Shown here: positions 27,668 to 35,540 of the stretch, one piece after another
Position numbering within the stretch: position 1 is the stretch's first letter
Layout: every line of letters begins with the position of its first letter
Origin: Candidatus Babeliales bacterium
Lineage (GTDB): Bacteria > Babelota > Babeliae > Babelales > UBA12411
NCBI GenBank assembly: GCA_023128415.1
Contig: JAGMEA010000018.1
Span: 1 to 35,540, forward strand
Direction: 5' to 3'
Length of the DNA stretch: 35,540 bases
Notes under the pieces: model-generated
Seen by the model: only the letters and a program-made list of their open reading frames with translations
Told to the model about the DNA's origin: nothing
Database searches by the model: none
Translations under genes and position numbers: made by a program

Positions 27668-28486
27668 TTATTCAATTAGTTGCAGATTATCGTCTTCTAT
27701 TCTAATTCGTTCTATTTTTGATGCTTTTCCTGTATTAGTATCAACTTCTATACATACTCCATTTATAACAAACGGTCCCTTTAGCTCAACAACAAATCTG
27801 TGGGGCATTTGAGTCAAAAACTTGTCAATTATAGGTTCTTTCTTTAAACCTAACATTGAATATTTATTTCCAGAAAAACCTAAGTCCGTAATATATGCAG
27901 TTCCATTAGGTAATATTTTTTCATCTGCCGTTTGAACATGTGTATGTGTACCTACGACTCCAGAAACCTTGCCATCCAAAAAATATCCCAATCCTTGTTT
28001 CTCCGAAGTTGCTTCAGCATGAAAGTCTACAAATATAATTTGGGCTTTAGAACGCAATAAAGAATATAATGATTCGGCTGTTCTAAACGGACAATCAAGA
28101 TCATCATGCATGAAGACTCTTCCTTGTAAATTCAAAAGTGCAACAGAATGTCCTTCAACCTCAAAAACTGTATATCCCTTACCTGGACATGAAGACGGAT
28201 AATTTGCTGGCCTTATTATTCTTGATTCTTCATCCAGATAGTTATGAACATTTTTATGAAACCAAATATGGTTACCACTTGTAATGGCAGAAGCACCAGC
28301 ATCAAAAAAAGATTGCGCTATAGATGGTGTAATTCCTCTTCCATTATCTGCGGAATTTTCACCATTTATAATAATGGCATCAGCCTTAAACTGTTCTTTT
28401 AATTTGTTAGCCCATTTTTGAAATAACGCCCTACCTGGCCTTCCTATAAGATCACCAAAAAATAAAAATTTTAATTTTTCTCGCAT
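27668..28486 (-). CDS. YmdB-family metallophosphoesterase
   Basis: FFGDLIGRPGRALFQKW, INGENSADNGRGI, SGNHIW, VDFHAEATSEKQ, GTHTHVQTADEKILPNGTAYITDLG. Confidence 0.92.
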   Translation of the reverse strand: MREKLKFLFFGDLIGRPGRALFQKWANKLKEQFKADAIIINGENSADNGRGITPSIAQSFFDAGASAITSGNHIWFHKNVHNYLDEESRIIRPANYPSSCPGKGYTVFEVEGHSVALLNLQGRVFMHDDLDCPFRTAESLYSLLRSKAQIIFVDFHAEATSEKQGLGYFLDGKVSGVVGTHTHVQTADEKILPNGTAYITDLGFSGNKYSMLGLKKEPIIDKFLTQMPHRFVVELKGPFVINGVCIEVDTNTGKASKIERIRIEDDNLQLIE

Positions 28487-28536
28487 ATTTTACCTTTTCA
28501 TTGCTTTTAATTAAGTTCTGAGTATAGCAAACAAAA

Positions 28537-28559
28537 AACCCCCAACCAAGTCAGGGGTT
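28537..28559 (-). terminator. intrinsic terminator downstream of 28598-29011
   Basis: AACCCC/GGGGTT stem with a T-rich tract on the minus strand after 28537. Confidence 0.55.
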
Positions 28560-28597
28560 AACATATGCATAAAATTATATTAAAAAAAATTAGAATT

Positions 28598-29011
28598 TTA
28601 TAATATAGCACAACAGAGATACTTATTACGATAGATTTCTGGTTCCTTAACATCATCATGATGGGTGTCTATTGTCGGTGGCGTTATAGGCCTTACATAT
28701 TCTGCAACATCGTTGTGTTTTTCTGATATATAGTATCTTTCTACTCTATATGGGTTAAATGTATTTGTTAAAATTTCAATATATTTGACAAGTTCTTCAT
28801 TTTGAACAATAGACAGTCCAAATATTTGCATTAAAATGGATCTTTCATCCTTTTCAGATATAATTTGTTCTCCTCCAGGGACTAAAAGATCAATTTGAAC
28901 AATTTGTCCAGCTACAACAAAAATTTTAAAAACTCACTCAGAGGGAAAAGTACCATTAACTTTAATTGAAACCGCACAAATAAAAATCAAAAAGGATAAT
29001 AACTTTTTCAT
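28598..29011 (-). pseudogene. small secreted protein gene interrupted by one in-frame TGA (28936-28934)
   Basis: MKKLLSFLIFICAVSIKVNGTFPSE*VFKIFVVAGQIVQIDLLVPGGEQIISEKDERSILMQIFGLS...CCAIL in a single frame. Confidence 0.65.
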
Positions 29012-29026
29012 TATAAAATAATTAAC

Positions 29027-29311
29027 TTATGAAAGTGATTCTGAATAATCATCTATTAATAAAACCAAATCACTGACCTTTTCTAAAAGCTCTTTCTGCG
29101 ATGTTTCTTCTTTTTTCAATTCAAAAGCTAATTTAAGGGCAACCAAAACAGCAATTTTCGATTCATTTTTTTGATTGACTTTCAAAGCTACTTCTCTAAA
29201 AAGCCTATCTATAGTTGCTGCAGCAGTGTAAACTAACTCTTCACTTTCATCTGTAGTAATATTGTAAGTCTTATCAAAAACAGAAATTTGTAATGTTCTT
29301 TTTTTATCCAT
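29027..29311 (-). CDS. zapA: cell division protein ZapA-like
   Basis: VFDKTYNITTDESEELVYTAAATIDRLFREV...KIAVLVALKLAFEL. Confidence 0.8.
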   Translation of the reverse strand: MDKKRTLQISVFDKTYNITTDESEELVYTAAATIDRLFREVALKVNQKNESKIAVLVALKLAFELKKEETSQKELLEKVSDLVLLIDDYSESLS

Positions 29312-29316
29312 GACAA

Positions 29317-29565
29317 CTAATTTTTTAATTCTTCTAGCTTATCAATATTTTTCAACAAAGCTTCAATGGCTATCTTAATCTCGTCTTTTTCTTTTTGAAG
29401 CTCATCAACATTGACATGTTCTTTTAGAATAGCACCCTCAAGCTTACTATTGGCCTCGCGCAAAACAGCCTCCTCCTTTTTGCATTCAGCAATCTCATCA
29501 CGCAACTTTTTATTTGATTCTAAAACCAAAACTATCTTTTCTTTTAATTCTTCTAACTGTTTCAT
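29317..29565 (-). CDS. short coiled-coil protein, ZapB-like by context
   Basis: 82-aa continuous heptad-like coiled coil directly upstream of zapA. Confidence 0.55.
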   Translation of the reverse strand: MKQLEELKEKIVLVLESNKKLRDEIAECKKEEAVLREANSKLEGAILKEHVNVDELQKEKDEIKIAIEALLKNIDKLEELKN

Positions 29566-29634
29566 ATTTGAAACCTTTCAGCACAATGTGTACCTTTTTT
29601 CACAACACATTTTAATAGCTGAGGTTTTAAAAGA

Positions 29635-29991
29635 TCAAGAAATTTTAGTTTTTGCTTCTTCAACAATAGACGCAAAGATTTCAGGTTCGAAAATAGCAAG
29701 TTGACTTAACATCTTCCTATTAAGCTTGATATCAGACTGAGCTAACCCATGTATAAACTTACTATAAGAAATTCCTTGCCCTTTGCAGCCAGCACTGATT
29801 CTTGAAATAAATAAAGATCGATAATCTCTTTTCTTTAATTTTCGACTTTTATATGCATTAGCTAAAGCTCTTAAAAGAGTCTCTTTTGCTCTTCTAAAGA
29901 CATTTTTACGCTGACCCCAAAAACCTTTGGTTTGCTTTAACAATCTCTTATGGCGTTTCTTAGTTACTTTTCCGCGTTTTACTCTACTCAT
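29635..29991 (-). CDS. rplT: 50S ribosomal protein bL20
   Basis: MSRVKRGKVTKKRHKRLLKQTKGFWGQRKNVFRRAKE. Confidence 0.97.
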   Translation of the reverse strand: MSRVKRGKVTKKRHKRLLKQTKGFWGQRKNVFRRAKETLLRALANAYKSRKLKKRDYRSLFISRISAGCKGQGISYSKFIHGLAQSDIKLNRKMLSQLAIFEPEIFASIVEEAKTKIS

Positions 29992-30013
29992 GGTTTATTG
30001 CCCCAAAATTTAA

Positions 30014-30211
30014 TTATGCATAAGGAAGAAGAGCATCTATTTTCTTTTTATCGCAAGGCATAAAGAATGCTTCCTGTCCCAATTGACGAGTTCTTTTTTT
30101 AGTTTTTGCCCAAGAATGATGTCTTTTATAAGCTTGAGCTCTCTTGATTTTTCCAGATGCGCTTTTCTTGAAGCGCTTTTTACTTGCAGAATGACTTTTC
30201 ATCTTTGGCAT
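30014..30211 (-). CDS. rpmI: 50S ribosomal protein bL35
   Basis: MPKMKSHSASKKRFKKSASGKIKR. Confidence 0.95.
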   Translation of the reverse strand: MPKMKSHSASKKRFKKSASGKIKRAQAYKRHHSWAKTKKRTRQLGQEAFFMPCDKKKIDALLPYA

Positions 30212-30223
30212 AAATAAAACCTT

Positions 30224-30775
30224 TTATTCTTTTATATAAAAAATCTTTGACCAAAACGGTCCACTTTTCATTTCTTTTTCTTCTATAAGAGGGCCCAACT
30301 CCATTGAAACAAGACGCTGTTTTATTTTATTAAAAAACTCTATCCCAACTTCTCGGATAGAAACAGGCTGACGTCCTCTAAACTGAAGAGTAAATTTAAC
30401 CCTTTTACCCTCTTTCAAAAACTTCTCTGCTGCCTTAACCTTGGTTTCATAATCACCAGGTCCAATACCAGGGCGCATCTTAATTTCTTTTATTTGTATT
30501 ACTTTCTGCTTCTTTTTTGACTTTGCAAGCTTCTTCTTACGTGAATAAAGAAATTTACCAAAATCCATAATCTTAGCAACCGCTTTTCCGTCTTTTTCGC
30601 CAACTTTAACTAAGTCCAAGCCTGAACCTCTAGCAAGCTCCAAAGCTTCTCCTATTGAAATCCCGGATTTTAGTTCTCCAGATTGATCTATAACGTCTAA
30701 AAGCGTATCCCTAATTTCTTCATTAATTAAATGCCCCTCCCGCTGCTTTTGCTTTACTTGCTTTAATTTACTCAC
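30224..30775 (-). CDS. infC: translation initiation factor IF-3
   Basis: [59 protein letters not shown]. Confidence 0.95.
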   Translation of the reverse strand: MSKLKQVKQKQREGHLINEEIRDTLLDVIDQSGELKSGISIGEALELARGSGLDLVKVGEKDGKAVAKIMDFGKFLYSRKKKLAKSKKKQKVIQIKEIKMRPGIGPGDYETKVKAAEKFLKEGKRVKFTLQFRGRQPVSIREVGIEFFNKIKQRLVSMELGPLIEEKEMKSGPFWSKIFYIKE

Positions 30776-31812
30776 GCTGTGCTCTCCGCATGCAAACCCT
30801 TCTTAATTTCCTCTAAAACCGCAGAATGAATCTTGTCAAACAATTCCTTATCATTCTTAAAAACTTCGTAACAATTGTCGCGACCTTGAGCAATGTTTTG
30901 CTTACCAATAGTAAACCAAGCCCCTGACTGCTTTACTATTTTATACTTTAAAGCCATATCTAGCAAATCTAACTCCTTGCTAATGCCTTGATTGAACACA
31001 ATATCAACCTGAACCTTCTTAAATGGTGGCGCCATTTTATTTTTTACAACCTTAACTGACACTCTATTTCCAATAGCCCTATCGCCTTTTTTCAGAGTGG
31101 CTATTCTACGTATATCAAGCCTTACTGAGGCATAAAACTTTAAGGCATTTCCTCCAGAAGTTGTCTCCTTATTCATAAAAGCTAAACCTCCAACCTTGTG
31201 CCTAATTTGATTTATAAAAATCAATGCAGTTTTAGATTTATGAACTATAGGGGTCAGTTTTCTTAATGCCTGAGACATTAATCTAGCCTGCAAACCTACA
31301 TGAACATCACCCATACCACCTTCAAGCTCATTTTTAGGTACCAACGCTGCAACAGAATCTATAACTAGCATATCTACCGCCCCAGAGCGAATTAATACTT
31401 CAGCTATATCCAATGCCTGCTCGCCATAATCTGGCTGAGAAATAATAAGACTATCAACATCAACACCAATTCTCTTAGCATATCCTGAATCCATAGCATG
31501 TTCAGCATCAATAAACCCACATATGCCACCGCTCTTCTGAGCTTCCGCAATTGCATGCAACGTTAAAGTTGTTTTTCCTGAAGATTCTGGTCCATATATT
31601 TCAATAACTCTACCTCTAGGCAATCCACCTATACCCAAAGCTCCATCAATCGCTATAGATCCTGTGGACACAGTATCACACTTCTGAACACTATTTTGTC
31701 CGAGAAGCATTACTGCTCCTTTTCCATACTGTTTGTCAATTTGGGCAAACGCAACCTCTAAAGCCTTATTTTTAAACTCTTTGAGCTCCTTGCTAGTTAC
31801 CTTTTGGGCCAT
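30772..31812 (-). CDS. recA: recombinase RecA
   Basis: [69 protein letters not shown]. Confidence 0.97.
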   Translation of the reverse strand: MAQKVTSKELKEFKNKALEVAFAQIDKQYGKGAVMLLGQNSVQKCDTVSTGSIAIDGALGIGGLPRGRVIEIYGPESSGKTTLTLHAIAEAQKSGGICGFIDAEHAMDSGYAKRIGVDVDSLIISQPDYGEQALDIAEVLIRSGAVDMLVIDSVAALVPKNELEGGMGDVHVGLQARLMSQALRKLTPIVHKSKTALIFINQIRHKVGGLAFMNKETTSGGNALKFYASVRLDIRRIATLKKGDRAIGNRVSVKVVKNKMAPPFKKVQVDIVFNQGISKELDLLDMALKYKIVKQSGAWFTIGKQNIAQGRDNCYEVFKNDKELFDKIHSAVLEEIKKGLHAESTA

Positions 31813-31816
31813 TGGA

Positions 31817-33781
31817 TCATCCTATCTCTCTAATATTTTTTTTAAGATCATCATATTGCTCTATTCTAGCAACTCTAGTTAAAGAAGCAATAAATGCTTC
31901 TAAATAAAATGAGCTTGAGGCCTGTTTTTCCGATGAAAAAATCTCTTCTTTCTTAGATAAAATTTCTGAATCAGGAAGTTGCTCGATATTTTCAACTTGA
32001 ACTAAATAGTAATTACCATCTAATCTATGCTTTAAAACCTGGGAAGGAACCACCAAATTAAAGGCCTTTTGTACCAAACTTTCAGAGTTTTTGATTCCAG
32101 TAACAACTTCCTCAGATTTTAAAAGTTTTGTTTTATAAAATTTAGCATTTAAATCTTGCTTTAAATCATCTAAAGATTTCTTATTAGCCAGAAGATCTGC
32201 CTTGGCCTTACGAACGGCAATTTTGATTTGTTTTTTCGCTTCACCTGCATAATAATCATCCATTACTTGATTGCGAATTTTATCAAACCTTGGAATAAAG
32301 CTTTTTTCTCGCCCAACCTCTTTATACAAAACATAGCTTCCATTAAACTCAAAGTACCCAATATTTGAACTGGATTCCTTTTTGTCAAAAATCTTTCTAG
32401 ATAAAAGAGATTTTAAATCTTTGCCTTTAATAGCATCCTGCCCTGTAAGCCCAGTATTTTCAGTTTTAAAATTATATTTTTTAATAAATTTATTTAAAGC
32501 TTCTTTATCCTGTTTAACATGAAACATTACGGATTCAAGGTCGCTTCTCAAATTATTTAAGCCTCTTCGATTCTGTATTGTCTCGACTATTTTCCCTCGA
32601 ATTTGTTCTAAAGGTTTATATTTTGCTGGTCTTCTATTCACCAATTGAATTAGCACAACGCCTTCTTCCGTTTGAATAGGCTCTGCTAATTCCCCCTCAG
32701 TCTGAAGTTTAAATGCAACTTTTTCTAGTTGAGAATCATATGTTCCTCTTTTAAAGTGTTCAATCACTCCACCTTTAGAAGCAGTTTTTGTATCATCTGA
32801 ATGCTTTTTAGCAAATTCAGCAAATTTATTCGGAGCTTCCTTTAATTCCTTATACAGTTCCCTGGTCTTAACAATAGCCTTATTAAACTCTCCAACAAGA
32901 GCATCTTTTGAAACTTTGATGAGAATTTTTCTTATGCTTATTTCTGGAGCAATTCTGAACAATGAGCTTCTATTCTTTTGATAAAAAGATTCTACAGCCT
33001 GATCATCAACATGAATCTTTGATGCATAATCTTTTACTGTTAATGTCCAATAATCAGCACTACGCTTTTCTGGAATTCTGTATAAATCTCTATTTTTTTC
33101 AAAAAAGGCTTTAAGTTCTTCATTGCCAATTTCATTTTTTTTAGAAGCCTTCTTAAACTCTTCAAACTCTAACTCTAGAATAGAAAAGCTTTTCCTTTGC
33201 GAAGTTTTATTCAAACTCACCATTAATGCTTCTCGCGGTACATATGAAGCATCACGAATAAATCTCTGAACTAGCTTTCGCTTAATATCATCTGCTCGAC
33301 TATCTTCATATTCGGTAATACTCATATGCATTCTATTTAAATAATCACGATAATATTTCTGATTAATTCTTCCTTGTTCATCTAATAATTGAGGAGGAAT
33401 AGCTTTTATAAGCTGCTCGGTAAAATAACTGTTATCTAAGTATATATCTAATTGAGAAGTAACCTTATCCAGCAATTTATCAGAAATAAGATCACGAAAA
33501 GCAACTTTAGAAGGATCATTCAAACCTGTGAGGGCTAAGAACATTTCAGGAGAAAAACCCTGCATTTTTGCATAAAATTTTAAACGCTCAATTTGAAGTT
33601 TTACATCCATCAACTTTGATTGATACTCATTTAAATACACTGGAGTCTTATCAACCATAGCAACTTTTATACCCCTCGGTGTTGTACGATCATAGTAAAA
33701 AATAGAAGAAGCATAGGCTGCTAACATTCCAATAAGAACTATAAACAAAACGGACTTAAACCTTTTAATATCTTCTCTCAT
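31817..33781 (-). CDS. SurA/PpiD-like periplasmic peptidyl-prolyl isomerase
   Basis: N-terminal TM anchor; parvulin block [11 protein letters not shown]...[27 protein letters not shown]; start at MREDIKRF. Confidence 0.82.
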   Translation of the reverse strand: MREDIKRFKSVLFIVLIGMLAAYASSIFYYDRTTPRGIKVAMVDKTPVYLNEYQSKLMDVKLQIERLKFYAKMQGFSPEMFLALTGLNDPSKVAFRDLISDKLLDKVTSQLDIYLDNSYFTEQLIKAIPPQLLDEQGRINQKYYRDYLNRMHMSITEYEDSRADDIKRKLVQRFIRDASYVPREALMVSLNKTSQRKSFSILELEFEEFKKASKKNEIGNEELKAFFEKNRDLYRIPEKRSADYWTLTVKDYASKIHVDDQAVESFYQKNRSSLFRIAPEISIRKILIKVSKDALVGEFNKAIVKTRELYKELKEAPNKFAEFAKKHSDDTKTASKGGVIEHFKRGTYDSQLEKVAFKLQTEGELAEPIQTEEGVVLIQLVNRRPAKYKPLEQIRGKIVETIQNRRGLNNLRSDLESVMFHVKQDKEALNKFIKKYNFKTENTGLTGQDAIKGKDLKSLLSRKIFDKKESSSNIGYFEFNGSYVLYKEVGREKSFIPRFDKIRNQVMDDYYAGEAKKQIKIAVRKAKADLLANKKSLDDLKQDLNAKFYKTKLLKSEEVVTGIKNSESLVQKAFNLVVPSQVLKHRLDGNYYLVQVENIEQLPDSEILSKKEEIFSSEKQASSSFYLEAFIASLTRVARIEQYDDLKKNIREIG

Positions 33782-33835
33782 TCCAACCATGGACTTCCTC
33801 TTTCAAAACCTTTAACTAAAATAATTTACATGATT

Positions 33836-34780
33836 TTACAGCGACGAAAACTTAGAGTCAATCTGACTTATTATTACCTTCAATGTCTTTTCGGAGTTGT
33901 TTTCGACTAATAGTGGCCTACATTCATAGCTAGCACTCCTACTATCTTCAGTTAAACGCTTGCCAAAACTTCTCCAAAAAATAATTTGCCTTCTAGCATA
34001 ATCCCAAGTTTTATTCTGAATATTGGAAATTAAACCTTTTAAATCTTTTTTTTCACTATTCAACCAAGCCATGATCTCTGAATATCCAATGAACTTTTTA
34101 AATTGAAGAAAACTTTCCCATTCCGTTCCTATAATAGTTTCTACTTCATCTATCCAGCCAGATTGAATCATTTCTACAGTTCTGTTATTAATTCTCTCCC
34201 TCAATACTTCTTTCTGCGGTAACAAAAAAACAAATACCGAATTAAATTCTGGAGAAAATTTAGGCAGATATAAAGATGGTTTCCTACCTGTCTTTCTCCA
34301 AATTTCTAACGCCCTACTAATCCGATAAACATCATTGGGGTGAATCTGGCTCGCACGATCAGAATCAATTTCATTTAACTGACCCCAAAGGTTTTTGGTC
34401 TTTTTAATATCTAAGTTTGATTTATTTATTTCGGAAAAATCTGATGTGGGATAATAAAGAGTTTTTAAATAAAAAAGTGAACCCCCGACAATTATAGGAA
34501 GCTTACCCTTACCATAAATCTCTTTTACCTTATCTAATACTATTTTTCTAAACTGTACTACAGTATAGTTTTCAGGTTCATTTATGATATCAAAAAGATG
34601 ATGCTTAATTTTGCTTGATTTCCAATCAGGCTTGGCTGTACCTACTGAAAACTTTGTATAGAATTGTCCAATATCAGCATTTATTATTTCTGAAGAAATG
34701 CACTCCGCCACTTTCAAAGCTAAATCGGTTTTCCCTGAACCAGTAGGACCTGTGATAATTAAAGCAAATGGAATGTCCAA
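33836..34780 (-). CDS. miaA: tRNA dimethylallyltransferase
   Basis: IITGPTGSGKTDLALKVA, EIINADIGQFYTKFSVGTAKP, HHLFDIINEPENYTV, PIIVGGSLFYLKTL. Confidence 0.92.
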   Translation of the reverse strand: MDIPFALIITGPTGSGKTDLALKVAECISSEIINADIGQFYTKFSVGTAKPDWKSSKIKHHLFDIINEPENYTVVQFRKIVLDKVKEIYGKGKLPIIVGGSLFYLKTLYYPTSDFSEINKSNLDIKKTKNLWGQLNEIDSDRASQIHPNDVYRISRALEIWRKTGRKPSLYLPKFSPEFNSVFVFLLPQKEVLRERINNRTVEMIQSGWIDEVETIIGTEWESFLQFKKFIGYSEIMAWLNSEKKDLKGLISNIQNKTWDYARRQIIFWRSFGKRLTEDSRSASYECRPLLVENNSEKTLKVIISQIDSKFSSL

Positions 34781-34796
34781 TGTTATCTTTTAAGTG

Positions 34797-35351
34797 TTAG
34801 ACTGCCGTTGTCGTAGGAGTATTTTGTCCTAGACTTCCAGTAAATGTTATATGTTGAAACGGTGCACGCAATTCTCTAATTACCTCAGAACGATCTTTAT
34901 TCCGAACAACACCAATTTCTTGAATTAATAATTCTTCAATAGATTGCAGTAAATTTTTCTCTCCGAAAGATAACTCTTTGTATTTAGAGATATACATTAA
35001 ATCTCTATAGATACAAACAATGTCATTTAATTCGCCACCCTGAATTTTGAGTTGATAGTCCTTGTTGCGCTTGTTCCAACTACTAGGAGTAAAGTCAGAT
35101 GCATCTAAAACCTTTTTAGGAACCGTAAAAAGAATTTTAATTGCAGTATCAACTTCTGTAGGATTATTCAGGTGCCGAATATTATGCATATTACCATTTA
35201 CTGGTATTAAAATTGTCATATCTTTATATAGAAATTTGAGCTTGAAAAATTTAAGAACCTTTCCAGCCACAGATTTTTCTATAGTCTCTTCTATAATAGC
35301 AACTCCATGCCCTGGGTATAAAACCTTATCATTCACCTGAAACATAGACAA
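34797..35351 (-). CDS. CarD/CdnL-TRCF_RID-type transcription regulator
   Basis: MFQVNDKVLYPGHGVAIIEE...FFKLKFLYKDMTILIPVN...NIRHL. Confidence 0.85.
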   Translation of the reverse strand: MSMFQVNDKVLYPGHGVAIIEETIEKSVAGKVLKFFKLKFLYKDMTILIPVNGNMHNIRHLNNPTEVDTAIKILFTVPKKVLDASDFTPSSWNKRNKDYQLKIQGGELNDIVCIYRDLMYISKYKELSFGEKNLLQSIEELLIQEIGVVRNKDRSEVIRELRAPFQHITFTGSLGQNTPTTTAV

Positions 35352-35540
35352 GCCCTTTCGCTTGTGAACTAGCTTGAAAATAAGTTATTACTAGTATATC
35401 ACAAAAACACAAAATAATCATGATCAAAAATAGAACCTTCCTCCGAGGAATTTTTGACTCATTAACGCCGGCTAAATCAAGGATTTGCTGCAAACACACA
35501 ATAACTTATTCATTATCTGACATACACCCAAGGCTAAAGC

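Noticed and set aside
28598-29011. Evidence for a reassigned TGA codon in this genome
   Set aside because: TGA is used as a normal stop elsewhere in the window and TGG is common; one gene cannot support a code change.
1-35540. CRISPR array, tRNA or rRNA genes
   Set aside because: No regularly spaced repeats and no recognizable tRNA/rRNA sequences seen by eye; tRNAscan or Infernal would be decisive.

Overview
AT-rich bacterial window. The gene content (many small secreted proteins, secreted ankyrin and LRR proteins, reduced operons) would fit a host-associated lineage, possibly Dependentiae/TM6, but this is a low-confidence inference from style and not a search. Core genes: rplI, dnaB, ruvC, recF, dnaN, xerC/D, proS, gmk, lptF/G-like, ymdB-like, zapA, rplT, rpmI, infC, recA, PpiD/SurA-like, miaA, carD-like.

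The standout is a minus-strand cluster at 16093-24538. It encodes two paralogous pentameric ligand-gated ion channel (Cys-loop/Pro-loop, GLIC-like) proteins. Each sits directly upstream of a secreted PPP-type calcineurin-like phosphatase with altered metal motifs. Each module also has a LivJ-type periplasmic binding protein, fused to the phosphatase in one module and separate in the other. A predicted outer-membrane beta-barrel protein lies between the modules. I read this as a candidate undescribed ligand-sensing/ion-channel system.

Secondary observations: an ogg gene split by a -1 frameshift at an A7 slippery run; a secreted small gene interrupted by one in-frame TGA; a second frameshifted secreted gene; a decayed IS605/IS607-type tnpB right end with a guide-RNA-scaffold-like hairpin; four tandem small secreted paralogs related to a distant larger protein; duplicated ankyrin genes with identical DNA blocks; and a promoter-leader-terminator unit before an LRR gene.
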